Shown: positions 22,773 through 35,935 of the stretch, piece after piece
Numbering within the stretch: the first letter of the stretch is position 1
Layout: each line of letters starts with the position of its first letter
NCBI RefSeq assembly: GCF_040712315.1
Contig: NC_134013.1
Location: 35,003,001-35,067,000 of the forward strand
DNA from: Castanea sativa
Lineage: Eukaryota; Streptophyta; Magnoliopsida; Fagales; Fagaceae
Length of the DNA: 64,000 nt
Reading direction: 5' to 3'
Notes under the pieces: generated by a model
The model's input: only the letters and a program-made list of their open reading frames with translations
The model's database searches: none
What the model was told of the DNA's origin: nothing
Position numbers and translations under genes: made by a program

Positions 22773-23809
22773 TCTTTTTTTTCTTGGGCTAAACGAGATG
22801 GAGGTAGTTCAATTAGTACATTTATACAAGTACAAAATGGAATTAAGGTTTAATCGATAATACAGCGGACACAACTATTTTCAATAATTGATAAAAGTAT
22901 AAGGTTGCATGAGTTAGTAGTGGGCAAAATTTTTCCACCACACACAGTTGCACAAATTACAAGGTGTAAAATTGAGGTGTAAAATTGAGTATATCGCTAG
23001 ATTTATTGAAAGCAACAATCCTAACAAAAAGTGACATCACCAACTTCTAAAGTCTGTATAGTTGAATAAGTAAGCAATTTCGTGAAATGTGGCAATAACT
23101 TATCCAATAATAGAGGCGGAGGTATTGAAGCAAAGGAAAGAAGTGGACGCAAATTTCAAAGAAACGAAAACATAAAAAAGAATAGGAAGGGTGAAAAAAT
23201 CTGGAATGGTGTTTAGTAGGAGAGCGTGCAGGCAGGCACACATGGACATGGGGTTGGTGCACGTGAGTATGACCTCGAAGAAGGCCAAAACACGCGAGTT
23301 CCCTGGCGGCCCGCCCTAACACACGCATGCATGCATCATCGTGGCAAAACTATAGCCTTATGGGTCCTCAAATTTGGAGCCAAGGATCCGACATTGGTGG
23401 CCACAAGTGCCAGTGCTGGATAAGAAAACCTACACAAAACTATATACTATTACTAACAATCAAAATCCTAAAGCAATTTCCCATAAAAAAAAAAATCCAA
23501 AAGCAATAAAAGCAATCGTAACTTGCATAAAGAATTAAGCAACCGCAAATCGTTGGGCGCGTTCGGATTCAAGTTTGATTTGGTCACATTTCTAGCAGTA
23601 ATTGGTGGTATTTTAGTAATTACAAATAGAATATGCCAAGAATCAAAAGATTCTACTAGGTTTGATGGAGAATTTGACACTGTGTGATATGGGGCAGGCT
23701 AAAGCCTAGGCCTAAGGCTCCTAAAAATATCCCTAGAAAAAAGGGTCCATCCCTGTTGTTAAATGTCCAAAATTTTATACAAATATACAAATTTAAATAA
23801 TTCACTGTT

Positions 23810-23957
23810 TGATTTCAGTTAGTTTGATTGATAAAGTTTTTAATGGTTCAACAAAAGATTTGGGATTCAATCCCTGCCTATATCAAAAACTAATTAATGT
23901 CTTAATCTAATGATAAAGAGTCATCAGGAGCAGACGTTATATATTAAAACTTTCTCA
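23810..23957 (+). mobile_element. tRNA-derived SINE, best copy of the family
   Basis: The order is CAGTTAGTTTGATTGATAAAG (A-box side), GGGATTCAATCCCTGCC (B-box-like), CTAATGATAAAGAG, and a tail ACTTTCTCAAAAA. Related copies: minus strand 11583-11731, plus 57462-57592, and pairs inside each arm of the 2-kb palindrome. Confidence 0.65.
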
Positions 23958-24350
23958 AAAACACCACTTTTTATTTTTTGAGTTATGTTAGTGATATTCC
24001 AAATTTTACTTTCCGCTTACAAATTAACATATCATCAATTATTAAAAAAAAAAAGATAATAAAAACACTTGTTAATTAGATTATTGAAGTTCATCAATCA
24101 CAGTTATTATCAAATCATATTGTGAACATTTTGTAGTACCTTTAGTATTTTTCTTTTTCATTTCTAACAAGAGACTTCCAAAATAGGAGTCCAATAGAAA
24201 TTCAAATTTAGCCCAATTGAAACCATAAAATATTTCCAAAAAAGAATGTTGCAAATGGGTTAGATCATCAATGATGTCCAATCTCTCCTAATTGTTTGAA
24301 GACTTTAATTTTTGTAAATTAATCTCCTACAAAGCAACACATCAAATAAT

Positions 24351-24352
<2 letters not shown>

Positions 24353-24407
<55 letters not shown>
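24353..24407. repeat. (CT)27 microsatellite
   Basis: Fifty-five bases of CT repeat. Confidence 0.98.
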
Positions 24408-24412
<5 letters not shown>

Positions 24413-25917
24413 AAGAAGACATAAAATTAAAATTTTAGATTACAGCTGTACTTAACTATGCATCGTCTTTTATCCAAGTTAAAGTAATTTTCTTTTCTTT
24501 TTTTAAATAACTTCTTTTTGATAAATTTTATTCTTCAACTATAATAACCGATCTTATATATGAAATTAACCTTAGTTTATTTAGTACTAGTCATCAATTT
24601 ATGAATTTAATGCATCAAATTATTCTTAATTTAATTAATATTAACTAAGTTTATCTAGTTAATGTTTACGTATAAAATGTTCTACATAAATTTTTCACCT
24701 TAGGCCCCAAATTATGTTGGGCCAACCCTGGGAATATTTGCTAATTTCCAAAATATAAAGGAGGAAATTTCTTGATTTCAAAGTTTATGAGGGAAATTGT
24801 AAACTACCCCAAAGGCCTAAACATAAAAGGGAAAGTGCTTAGGAATTAGTTGGGATGTTTTAGTTATTACGCAATGGACTATTTCAAGAATAAAAAAATT
24901 TTGTTATTTTTAATAGAGAAGTTGATAGTAGGGGCTATCTGCTCGTTTACAATATATGAGGGGGGAAATTCCTCAATTTTAAAGTCTAGGGGGGAATTGT
25001 AACCTACCCCAAATATAAAAGGGGGGGATCCCTTTTTTCCTGTTTAAAATTTTCATCAATGAATTATACATTCTCATTCTTATTAACAAGCATGTCAAAT
25101 CTCATTTTAGTATAATGTTATATATTATTTGATTCATAAATTCACTTTTATGCATAATTTTTTTTAAAAAAAAACTAACTTGAAATTTAAACTTTTTCTA
25201 CATATGAGTTAGTTATTAATCTTTGATCAAAAAGATATTTGCAAGTGTGAAAGATATAAGGAAATAATTTAATCCAAATGAGGGTTTGTCAAAAAACAAA
25301 ACATTCAATAGAAAGTTATTACATGGTGTAACGTTGACAAAAGTTACACTAGATCTAGATATAATTTGAACCCAACCCATACGTGTGTGTGGTGTAGGCA
25401 TGTATGTGTGTCATGTCTGTATGAGTTGGACAAGTGATAGCGGCCACATGACTATAAAAATTTCACCGAACATGCATGAAGGCCTCACTCAATAAGTATT
25501 TGTAAGTAAGATTGTAGACGCCTCATTTTGCAATCCGTTCCTTAATCTAAAACCAAGGGTAAAAGAGAAATTTCATAACATAAGGGTACAAATGTCATTT
25601 TGACTATTAGATGACCAAAATGCCAATTTCAAGGGAAAATCATAACTCCTAACAATCGAACAAATAGATTAAGGGATCAGGCCACATCAAGTTTTAGCAG
25701 GCAAAATGTATTCTTTAACTTAGGGTTAACTATACATGATTATAATTAGTAGATTATGATTTGTTCTCACCTAATTAATTAGATGTCAAAATCTCATTAG
25801 CTTAAGCTTAAAGTGAAGAGAGTACTTACATGCATAGGACAATTTTCATAGATAGTTATGTTTATAAATAAGTTGATATATCTTCTAAAAATAGATGATT
25901 AATTAAAAAAATTTAAA

Positions 25918-26399
25918 AAGATGATTGCAAAAAAAAAAAAAACTTATTGCAAACTACACCTCTAAAGTTTTGGAGTGTTTGGATCTTACCCCTTGAAATT
26001 TCATAATTTGAATTTTACCACCTAAAGTTTTACTTTGTTAACAGTAGTAACCATTCCATCTATATTTTCTGTTAAGTGCAACATAAGTTTGCCATGCGTG
26101 TTTAATTCATCTAATAAAATGATGCCACATCATATTTATTATGTTATGTCATTTTTAATTTTTTTTTAGGCTACAAAAATGATGTGGTATCATTTTATTG
26201 GATAAACTAAACGTGCGTCGCGTGGCAAGTTTTTGTGGCACTTAATGGAAAATATGATGGAGTGATTGATGATGCAAACAAAATAGAACTTCAAGGAGTA
26301 AAATCCAAATTTTGAAATTTCATGATGTAAAATCCAAACACCCCCAAACTTTAGAGGTATAGTTTTCTATTTAGCTTTTTAATTTTTTGCAATCATGTT
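25918..26399. mobile_element. Long-TIR foldback element, MULE-like
   Basis: The arms start ATGATTGCAAAA on the left and, inward from the right, ATGATTGCAAAA. They continue with AACTACACCTCTAAAGTTTT and AACTATACCTCTAAAGTTTG respectively, for more than 100 bp. The centre carries a smaller inverted pair around AAAATGATG(C/T). No transposase is present. Confidence 0.7.
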
Positions 26400-28483
26400 C
26401 ATATGAGATTATCAAAACATGAACTTGCAACTATAGATTAGGGTTTCAAATATGCTTTTTAAATGCTCACATGAACAGTTTGCTTTCTATGACATATTTA
26501 GAATGTTGTATTATGCTTGTATATTTGCATGACATGAATCCATGGCCATTAATTCCTAGAAGACTAACTTCAGTTGAGCAAAACGAGTGCCCATTCCCTT
26601 CCCATATCTGTAATGTAACTTCTAAACTTATATCAATGGTTTTAGTCCATGCTTATCCATGTAATTTACATTTTGGTAAAATGTAACTAGGAACCAAACC
26701 AATGTTTTTTTTTTTTTTTAGATTGTATCTAGGAAACAAAGTTATGTAATTTTTCTTTTTATAATCTAGAATAATGTAAATTCAAATTTATTTATGAAGT
26801 AAATACTATTTTTTGTTTTTTAGGTTTTTTTAATGTTTAATAAAAAAAATGTCGACTCCAATATAAAATCTTTGGTCTAAGAGGGACAACATCATCACTC
26901 GAGCCACCATTATGAGGAACAATATTTCATGAGACCCCCCCCCTCCCCGCCCGCTCGGCCGCCCCCAACCCAACACCCAAGACCAAGGTAACAATTTCTC
27001 ACCATGGTAACTCTGTTGGGGTTATCAATGGCTAATCTTTAATTATGATTTAATGGTCATTTGTGTCATATGTTTATACATGTTTTTTTATAGTCATAGC
27101 CGGCTCGATATGGTTTGGGTTCTAAGGCAATAAATTTAAGTACGGTCTTCTATATTTAAATATAAAAATGAATAATTTGTTTGATATTAACCAAATTAAG
27201 GTTAATTTAATGAATTAAATACATAACTTGATGGATTAAATACATTTGCAACACTTTTTTTTTTCAAACAGTTTAGGTTTCAATTGGGTTGAATTTCTAT
27301 TAGTCTAATATTTTGGAGGCCTTATTAAATGAGTGAAAAATAGTTCACAACCATTTTTAAAAAATAAAAATAAAAACTAATTATTATCATAAAGTTTTGG
27401 ATTTTTCTTTTTAATAATGAGGGCCGGGGTGAGGGCTGTTTTGTAATAGGGGCCTTAGGCCTAGGCTTTGGGCCTACCTTGTTTACAAATTTCTATAAGA
27501 TGTCAATTTCTGTATGCTAATGCATGGTTTTAATTTTTGCTTATGCATGCTCACTTTGAAATTGGAAACCATGGCAATAGTAGACATGGACGGTCTTTTC
27601 TTACCACCCCACCACCCGGTATCAACTTCAAACCTTTCAAATTAATGCGTTAACAAACAAACCATAGGTACATAATGTTCTAACCCGAGTACTTTCTACT
27701 TCATGTAGAGGGTCAATTAGATTATTAGAACCTTGCACTAGGTCGGTGCCTTTGTAGCTTGCATAGCATGATCATATGTGTCTGGCAGTTGGTTGTAATT
27801 GGATGAGGCTTAAAAAATTACTTTAAATTAAAATACATCTATCACATTTCACATTGAAACAGGTAAAGGGTTAAAATTCAGAATTCAGACTACTACCATT
27901 AAGAGATTACTGATTAGTGTCGAACAATATGTAATGAACTCAAATGTTTTCAAGCATTTTCATGATGGTTTGGATCACTCTTAAGCTTTCTTTCAAACTC
28001 GACTTCACACAATCCAGAGCTGTTCCAGAATGATTTTCATATAATGCCCAATTCGGTAATGGAAAATTTTAAGAGAACATGTTTTGGGGAAATGCTCATC
28101 TTCGTGGTTTAATTCGCCTATATTTGGTGCCTTGGCTTTGCGCTCATGACTCGGTATATCATGCTTCTGTGAAGCAGTCAATGAATGCATCTCAGTCCAA
28201 CCGTACTAACAAGTAACAAGGCATTCCAATTAAGTTTCCACTTGTTCATATGTATGCTAATTTGGTGTAAAACAAACTACTATAACTTAGGCTTCCAATT
28301 CACAATCAAATCTTGAAAGCACTGCATACCAGGCTTTGCATATCAATACAAACAAGCATACATCAGAATACATAAATATAAATATGCATGTGTCAAGTCG
28401 ATACCAGAATGACAATGCCTTATTTGACATGCAATAAACAGCAATACAGTTCAATGAGAAACCAAAGTATCAAGACATTTCAA
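26400..28483. other. Gene-free stretch downstream of the oxidoreductase gene
   Basis: No gene is seen. A C-rich low-complexity patch lies at 26934-26975, and a repeat containing GGGGCCTTAGGCCTAGGC near 27446 matches in reverse the word near 23698. The last few hundred bases should hold the 3' UTR of the oxidoreductase gene. Confidence 0.55.
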
Positions 28484-31400
28484 TTAATTCCCGACCTCTA
28501 CAGGCTCAAAGCCTTTTTGAATTGATGCCTTGACTGCATCTAATACTAGCTGTGTTTTCCTACTGATGGTTGGCCACTTCTGCTCAGGTTTCGAACCCTT
28601 TGCTTTAATAGCTTCTACCAAACTAGCAAATTCCTTCACCATGTGAACCTCCTGAGGAAGATCTGTGGTGACAGTGTGCTTACTTGGCGGCGTTGCCCAT
28701 CCTGACACAAGTTCATCAAACCAGCACTCAGTACCCGCAGAAAAAGAAGCCTCCTTTTCTTGAAAAGGGATGACAAAATCATGAAGATGTAAAGTTCCCT
28801 TCGTCCCAATAGCAGTTGTATCCATGGTCAAATGTGACAAGAAAGAGCAGTGAAAGGTGGCTACTTTCCCATCATCCCAGTGTAGTGAAGCACCACAAGA
28901 TAAAATCACTCCTGCATCATTTAATATTGCTCCATGCAAGGCTATTACTGTTTTAGGCAACTCATAGTCAGCAACCCACAGGATTGACCTTATGCAATAC
29001 CATCCAGCATCTCCAAGAGCACCATGCGCATCAAGATCTGGCTTGATGCGAATGTCATTCTTAAGAAAATCGGGATCAGCAGCAAATGTAAAGATGGATT
29101 GTATCTGCAGATCCAAGACCGATTGTCTCAGAAAACTATAAAAAAATAATAATAATAATAATAAAATAAAAAATAAAATAAAAAACTTCAAAAATGAAAT
29201 TATTTATCAGCAGCTGACATTAATGCCTTAACCCTGATTATTTTCCACCTACATTGAACAGGAACTTCAGAATGGGAGCCACCCATAACCATATCAAATA
29301 CACTAGTTCTCAGATGCTTCCTAAAAATGCATGCAGAACTTCATGAAGCATCTGAAATTTGAAAGTAACTAATTGACTTCAAAAACATGCCCGTACTTCT
29401 TTGACAAATATCAGATGTGCCCTTAACACTAGGATCTGACCTTTTAACGAATATATAAGAAATATTATTGTATGTAAATACCAAAAATAAAAAGGGACTT
29501 TATAACGTGTTGTAACTCATTTATAAAATGTATCAATTAGGGATGGCATAAATTATTACATTAATTAGACAGATATCTATTATAAGCCACATAGAATCAC
29601 CATGCCAAAAGCCTTGTAATTCAACTGACAACTCCTAGTGTTTTCAATTGAGACATCCAGAGTTCAACCACCCCCCCCCCCCCCACCTCCACCCCAGGCG
29701 GTTGTAACTATTGAATTTATCAAAAATAGCCACATAGAATCACTATTATATTTACCATATCATTTAGACAAATTCATTACAATTTTTTTTTATTCTCCAA
29801 TACCTTTTTTTTTTTTATTATTTAATCCTATACTCTTACTTGTATTAAACATGATTACTTAAAAGGAGTAATCAGTGAAATGAGCAGTAGAAATCAGGTT
29901 AAAAATTCTTATAGACACATTGCATCATCAAGGCGGCCATAAAATTCAATCTCATGCATTAAAGGACCAGGAACTCACTGAGTCATCTTATCCAACATCT
30001 AAACCAATTCCCTGCTACTCTATGTCAGATTTTCCCTTCTACACAGGATAAAGGTAGAAAACTTTGCAGAAGCCTCAACACCAAAGGTTCAATCAAAATA
30101 TATATATTCAAGACTTTTTAAGATAACTAGAAACAAGTTTTCCAAGTTTTAGTTCTACAATTTCATTAGCAGACAAGATTGCCTACAAATTGCACGCACA
30201 CCCATTTTGATGATGGTAAGAGTGGTAGTAGAGTTGGAAGCTATAAAAGAGAACCAAAGCTATGCTCCACACAATGAAGGCCATACATAGCATTAACTCT
30301 CTTCAGGGACATCAGTGCTTTTTGAAACTAATAATCATTAAAGACACCAAGGGGGTGGAATCCAAGTACAAGCCAAGCAAAAGCAGAGTCTAGCTTGTTC
30401 TGTTGCTTGCTTATTCATTAGTGCATATTCGCACATGCCTGAGCATGTATCAAAGTCGGTTTTCACACACACACGCACACACACACAGAGGGGGGTGGAA
30501 ATTGCAGTGAAGTCAGTTAAAAGAATGAAATTAACTCATCTTAGGTCATCTCGCATCTAAGACTTCCTCTAGGAATTTACATATATATAATAAAATAAAA
30601 AATTCGTATAGGTATTCATTAGTGTCTTCATAAATATATCTAGCCCCAAAACCCCTGGAGAACCCCACGCATCAAAAAACGAGAAGACCTAAAACTCCCC
30701 TTGCAGTGAGAGGAAGAATCCATATGTCCTGTGAATTTATTATGGCAAGCCCACTAGCACAAGGCCACAAGCAAGACCTCCAAAATTTCCACACCTTGAC
30801 ACTGCAATACTGCATAATTAACTGCAGAAACCTTAACATCTGAATGTGAACATAAGTTAAAGCTTGTACAATTGTATATTCTATTTATCTACTTTTTTCC
30901 CCCTTTTTATTGATAAGTTTATACTGAGTTTTGACCTCGTTGTTAACTCAACTTTTCATAAACCTACTATAATTAACCACACTCTAGACATTCATGTAGC
31001 AAAAATTCAACAACAACAATAAATAAATAAACATCGGCAACCTAGGGTTTCTTAGAACCAGCAACAAGGATAGAAAACCTAAGAATCAACACCAAGATTG
31101 GCTAGATTCAGCCTTGACGATGGTGTTTGGGCTGCTATTGAGATCAATATGTGGACGGATATGGTTGGCGTTTTGTGGTGGTTTCACAACTTAGGGTGGT
31201 GAAAAGAGGGGTTTGGGGTCACAGTTTTTGGGTTGTTCAGGGCTAGTTTACTGGTTCAGGGTTAGGCTCTGAGACCATATTGATGTATCAAAAATTCGAC
31301 AAGAACAGAAATTAAAATAAAAATCAGTTGCTTGGAATCAGCATCCAGCAAGATAATAAAAATATTATATTAAAAAAAAAACCTAAGAATCAACACTTAG

Positions 31401-32461
31401 GATTGGCCGGAGTTAGCACCAATTCATAAAGAAAAATTCTCTCAATCCTATATTATTAATCAAATTCAACATGTCCCAGAATGTTCCCTTGAAGTAAAAC
31501 TTCCAGGATTACAACACATAAGGAAAGACTAAATAAAATCAAGGAACAATAGTAGCGACCATCCCCAATAATTTATTTTATTTTTTTATTTTTTATTTCA
31601 CTCACCTTCCCTCTAGTTTAGAATAAGATACTCACCTCCTCTGAAATGCAAACTATTTAAGAAAAAGCTTTTTAAAAATCTCGAAAAAAAAACTTTTAAA
31701 ATCCCAAATTTCCTATTAGAGAGGGTGTGGAACACAATTTAAGTGGAAGGTTAACATATAGTTTGCATTTTAGAGAGAGGTGAGGTGTGTCTTATTCTAA
31801 ACTATAGAGAGGGTTGAGTGTAACTAATAACGGAAAAACTAACTTCATAACTGCAATTTTCCTGTAGAAATTACACTAACTTTAGAAGAAAAAAAAAATT
31901 CAAAAAAACAAAAATGTAGCATTAAATTTAATTCATTAACAACAATGCATGAAATGAATGAAAAAATAAATAAAGAAATCAAAAGCAATACATACATACC
32001 GATTTGAGCTGACCGAAACGCTGGGTATCAGAGAGGAATTCCTTCATCTTGGCAGTCCGAGGGTTATGCATCCACATGGTACCGTCCATGAACTGCACCC
32101 CATTGGATTCACAAGCCTCGACGATGGCATCGAACTCGAGGGCGTTGAGAGCCACAGGCTTCTCCAGCAGCAAATGCTTCTTCTTCTGGGCGGCGAGCAC
32201 GGCCCACCGGACGTGAAGGCTAGTCGGTAAGGGGACGTACACGGCGTCAACGTTTGGGTCGTCGAGTAGTGCCTCGTAGGACCCGTAGATCTTCGCATCG
32301 GAAGGGAAGTTGTTTTCGGCAGCGAATCGAGCGGCCTTTTCGTGGGACCGACTGCCTACGGCGGCGAGCTTGGCGTTGGGAGCGAGATTGATTGCACGCG
32401 ATACCTTGCGAGCTATCTCGGCGCAGCCTATGATTCCGAATCGTATAGCACTGTCGGCCAT
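28484..32461 (-). CDS. Gfo/Idh/MocA-family NAD(P)-binding oxidoreductase (At4g09670-like)
   Basis: Exon 1 is 32461-32000 and exon 2 is 29104-28484, separated by a 2895-bp phase-0 intron with GT...AG borders. The product is 360 residues, the usual family length. The start at 32461 (MADSAIRFGIIG) was preferred over the upstream in-frame ATG at 32578 because relatives begin there and the upstream residues are not family-like. Visible motifs are the Rossmann glycine loop GIIGCAEIA (9-17), VPLPTSLH (76-83) and the diagnostic EKP (100-102). The C-terminal GFO/IDH/MocA domain includes GALGDAGWY. The family includes trans-1,2-dihydrobenzene-1,2-diol dehydrogenase-like enzymes; the plant substrate is unknown. 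There is no obvious transit peptide. The intron holds a MITE, and the sequence from 22 bp upstream of the ATG is present in tandem copies. No stops or frameshifts are seen. Confidence 0.93.
29105..31999 (-). other. Large intron of the oxidoreductase gene
   Basis: The borders are the donor at 31999-31998 and the acceptor at 29106-29105. It contains an (AAT)n run near 29143-29162, a C-run at 29671-29683, a (CA)n run at 30467-30487, the MITE listed above, and two related segments (around 31060-31110 and 31380-31425) sharing AACCTAAGAATCAACAC. No nested gene is seen. Confidence 0.8.
31600..31820. mobile_element. Foldback MITE inside the oxidoreductase intron
   Basis: The left arm CACTCACC...CTAGTTTAGAATAAG...ATGCAAACTAT pairs with the right arm ATAGTTTGCAT...CTTATTCTAAACTATAG...GAGTG, about 60 bp each. 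The long arms resemble Mutator-type MITEs. TSDs are not clear. Confidence 0.65.
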
Positions 32462-32482
32462 TTTGGGAGAGACGATGGTGGG

Positions 32483-32770
32483 TTGACTTGATTTTAGGAG
32501 CGGAGACCGGAGAGTGTGGAGACTGGAGAGCGTGGAGAGTAAGGGAATGAAATGAAATGTCTGATAGTTAGTGGGCATTCCTTCATTTCATTTTATATTA
32601 GTACTCACTGTCCTGTGGTTGGATTTGATGTGCTATTATTGAACGCTAGCCTTTTCATTTGTTACTATGATTTTACTAAAGCGTGTCCTAAAGGCAGAAT
32701 AGTATATAATTTTTTTCTAAAAATAGGTGGCTTAATGAGGTGGCAAATTTTTTTTTTTTTAATATGAAGT

Positions 32771-32817
<47 letters not shown>

Positions 32818-35298
32818 GGTCTCAAAGGAACACTCTGAGCTTACCATGTGTCTACTCATGTGGAGGTGTCATTGTCTTTGATGGGCACGTTAGAGAGGTT
32901 AGGTACACGGGAACGTTAGAGAGGTTAGGTACACGATTCGTTATATGGTGCCACGTCCATTTTCATACATAACTAGGGAAACTTAGGAGTGATTAACATT
33001 AAGCGTAGGGGTATCAATTCGTGTTAGCGGGCATTGACTTATAAGATAGTATTTGTACCAGATATTTGTACCAGATAGTACCTACCAAATAAGATAAATT
33101 ATACAGACCACGTGGTGAATTATGTTACTTATCCACTATTCCACTAAAAGACTCACTTATTTAAAATTACTGAGTCAATAATTAATTTTTTTTTTAATTT
33201 TTTTTTTTGATTCAACAATTTTAATGAGAGTCTTTTAGTAAAATGGTAACGTAGGTACAAGTATGAGAAAAAAATTGTAAAAAATTCTTCACACAACTTG
33301 GCCAAAATGGTAAAAAAAAAAAAAAAAATTGCATGACTTGATTTTGTTGGATAAAAAAATTAAAAAAAAGGAAAGAAAGAAGCGAGCGTGTGTGAGTACG
33401 AAGGTGGTAGTTATTTATTTTATTATTATTACTAGATTTTAAAAAAAAAGAAGAAGCACTGTCTAGTAATAAAAGAGGAAAAAGAAGGGCATTTGTGTAC
33501 TTGAATAGTCGACGGCGATATCCAAAGCTAGCATTTACAGCCAGCAGCAAAGGAAACCGCAAAATTGTGAGTCTCTCTCTCTCTCTATCTCTCTGTAGCA
33601 CACAGATATTGATAGCGGGTTTGACTTGATTTTAGGAGCGGAGACCGGAGAGTGTGGAGACTGGAGAACGTGGAGAGTAAGGGAATGAAATGAAATGTCT
33701 GATAGTTAGTGGGCATTCCTTCATTTCATTTTATATTAGTACTCACTGTCCTGTGGTTGGATTTGATGTGCTATTATTGAACGCTAGCCTTTTCATTTGT
33801 TACTATGATTTTACTAAAGCGTGTCCTAAAGGCAGAATAGTATATAATTTTTTTCTAAAAATAGGTGGCTTAATGTATGCTCAATGGCAAATTTTATTTT
33901 TTTAATATGGAGTAGTTTTTTTTTTTTTTTTTTTTTTTTATAGGTCTCAAAGGAACACTCTGAGCTTACCATGTGTCTACTCATGTGGAGGTGTCATTGT
34001 CTTTGATGGGCACGTTAGAGAGGTTAGGTACACGGGCACGTTAGAGAGGTTAGGTACACGATTCGTTATATGGTGCCACGTCCATTTTCATACATAACTA
34101 GGGAAACTTAGGAGTGATTAACATTAAGCGTAGGGGTATCAATTCGTATTAGCGGGCATTGACTTATAAGATAGTATTTGTACCAGATATTTGTACCAGA
34201 TAGTACCTACCAAATAAGATAAATTATACAGACCACGTGGTGAATTATGTTACTTATCCACTATTCCACTAAAAGACTCACTTATTTAAAATTACTGAGT
34301 CAATAATTAATTTTTGTTTTAATTTTTTTTTTGATTCAACAATTTTAATGAGAGTCTTTTAGTAAAATGGTAACGTAGGTACAAGTATGAGAAAAAAATT
34401 GTAAAAAATTCTTCACACAACTTGGCCAAAATGGTAAAAAAAAAAAAAAAAATTGCATGACTTGATTTTGTTGGATAAAAAAATTAAAAAAAAGGAAAGA
34501 AAGAAGCGAGCGTGTGTGAGTACGAAGGTGGTAGTTATTTATTTTATTATTATTACTAGATTTTAAAAAAAAAGAAGAAGCACTGTCTAGTAATAAAAGA
34601 GGAAAAAGAAGGGCATTTGTGTACTTGAATAGTCGACGGCGATATCCAAAGCTAGCATTTACAACGGCGAAGAAAGGAAACCGCAAAATTGTGAGTCTCT
34701 CTCTCTCTATCTCTCTGTAGCACACAGATATTGATAGCGGGTTTGACTTGATTTTAGGAGCGGAGACCGGAGAGTGTGGAGACTGGAGAGCGTGGAGAGT
34801 AAGGGAATGAAATGAAATGTCTGACAGTTAGTGGGCATTCATTCATTTCATTTTATATTAGTACTCACTGTCCTGTTGTTGGATTTGATGTGCTATTATT
34901 GAACGCTAGCCTTATCATTTGTTATTATAATTTTAGTAAATCGTGTCCTAAGCCACACAATAGTTTATAACTTTAAAAAAAAACATTTATTAAAAATTAA
35001 AAAAATTATAAAATTTTTTTAATTTTTGATAAATTTTTTTTAAAAAAATAGATGGTTTAATACATGTCTAATAACAATTTTTTTTTTTGTTTTTCTTAAT
35101 ATAAGGTAGTTTTTTATTTTATTATTTTTTTTATAGGTCTTAAAGGAACCCTCTGAGCTTTCCATGCGTCTGCTCATGTGGAGGTGTCATTGTGTTTGAT
35201 GAGCACGTTAGAGAGGTTAGGTACACGATTCGTTATATGGTGCCACATCTGTTTTCATAACATAAATAGGGAAACTTAGGAGTGATTAACATTAAGTG
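32483..35298 (-). repeat. Tandem triplication of the oxidoreductase upstream region (about 1.13-kb unit)
   Basis: The block starting TTGACTTGATTTTAGGAGCG occurs at 32483, 33621 and 34743, giving periods of 1138 and 1122 bp. Units 1 and 2 are nearly identical throughout and differ mainly in T-run length (42 versus about 22) and small indels. Unit 3 diverges after about 160 bp and is cut by a hAT element from 35299. Unit 1 begins 22 bp upstream of the start codon, so each unit carries 5' UTR plus promoter-proximal sequence. Identical short frames inside the units are consequences of the duplication. Confidence 0.93.
32773..32814. repeat. T42 homopolymer
   Basis: Forty-two T in a row. The matching run in the second unit (33917-33938) is shorter. 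Confidence 0.95.
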
Positions 35299-35935
35299 TA
35301 GGGGTATCAATTCGTGTTAGCATGTCCTGTGCATATATATGTTATGTTGAGGTAAGGATATTCGGGTAAATAGCTTAAGCCGAGCATGGATCATTTAATA
35401 ATCATGTCATGACTCTTCAATCCTAACACTACTTGTTAATGAAGTTGGTTAACATGACATGCTCCACTTGACACACTTAATAAACAGGCAGTGTGACACA
35501 ATCCATTTCAACCCGCTTAAAATTAAATAGGTTAGGTTATACACTTTATCAATTTAACTTGCTTCAAAAAAGTAATTCATCTCAACATGTTTGACTTGAT
35601 TAATATCGTTTTAAATATAATAAACAAAAATTTTAATATAAACTTGTAAAATCAAAATACCAATTAAACATATCATTTGAAAGTTAATAATAACATCAAA
35701 TACTTAAAACATATAGTCCAAAAGTTCATGGTGAAGGGTTTAGAGATTTAAGGTAACAATTATATCCCTTATAAGTTTTTGTAATTATTAGCTTTTCTTT
35801 TTAAGTTAAAAATATAGGTTGTATATATTATATAAAGGTATTTGAAAAATCTGATATAAAATGAATATTTATTTGTTATACAGGTTAAACAAGTCATTTT
35901 GTATTGACACGAATAAATTATAGTGTTAAACATGT
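35299..35935 (+). mobile_element. Non-autonomous hAT element, left copy, interrupted by Gypsy A
   Basis: It starts TAGGGGTATCAATTCGTG after ATTAAGTG and is collinear, in inverted orientation, with the complete copy at 44707-45464. It stops after AAACATGT, exactly where the LTR of Gypsy A begins. The remaining third of the hAT element is missing. Confidence 0.8.

Larger units (their letters stand above)
20797..25917. other. Gene-free intergenic region
   Basis: No gene can be supported. It contains CT microsatellites, MITEs and a SINE (listed separately). It also contains a GGCTAAAGCCTAGGCCTAAGG-like word near 23698 that recurs in reverse orientation near 27450, suggesting two copies of an unidentified repeat. 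Confidence 0.6.

Noticed and set aside
32461..32578. Upstream ATG at 32578 as the start of the oxidoreductase, giving 39 extra residues
   Set aside because: Family members start at the MADSAIRF position; the extra residues are encoded by the repeated 5' UTR unit and are not like a transit peptide with clear features.
33221..34725. Two nearly identical 126-residue minus-strand ORFs as a duplicated gene pair
   Set aside because: They are parts of the tandemly repeated upstream unit, are low complexity and overlap T-runs; the repetition is due to DNA duplication, not gene duplication.
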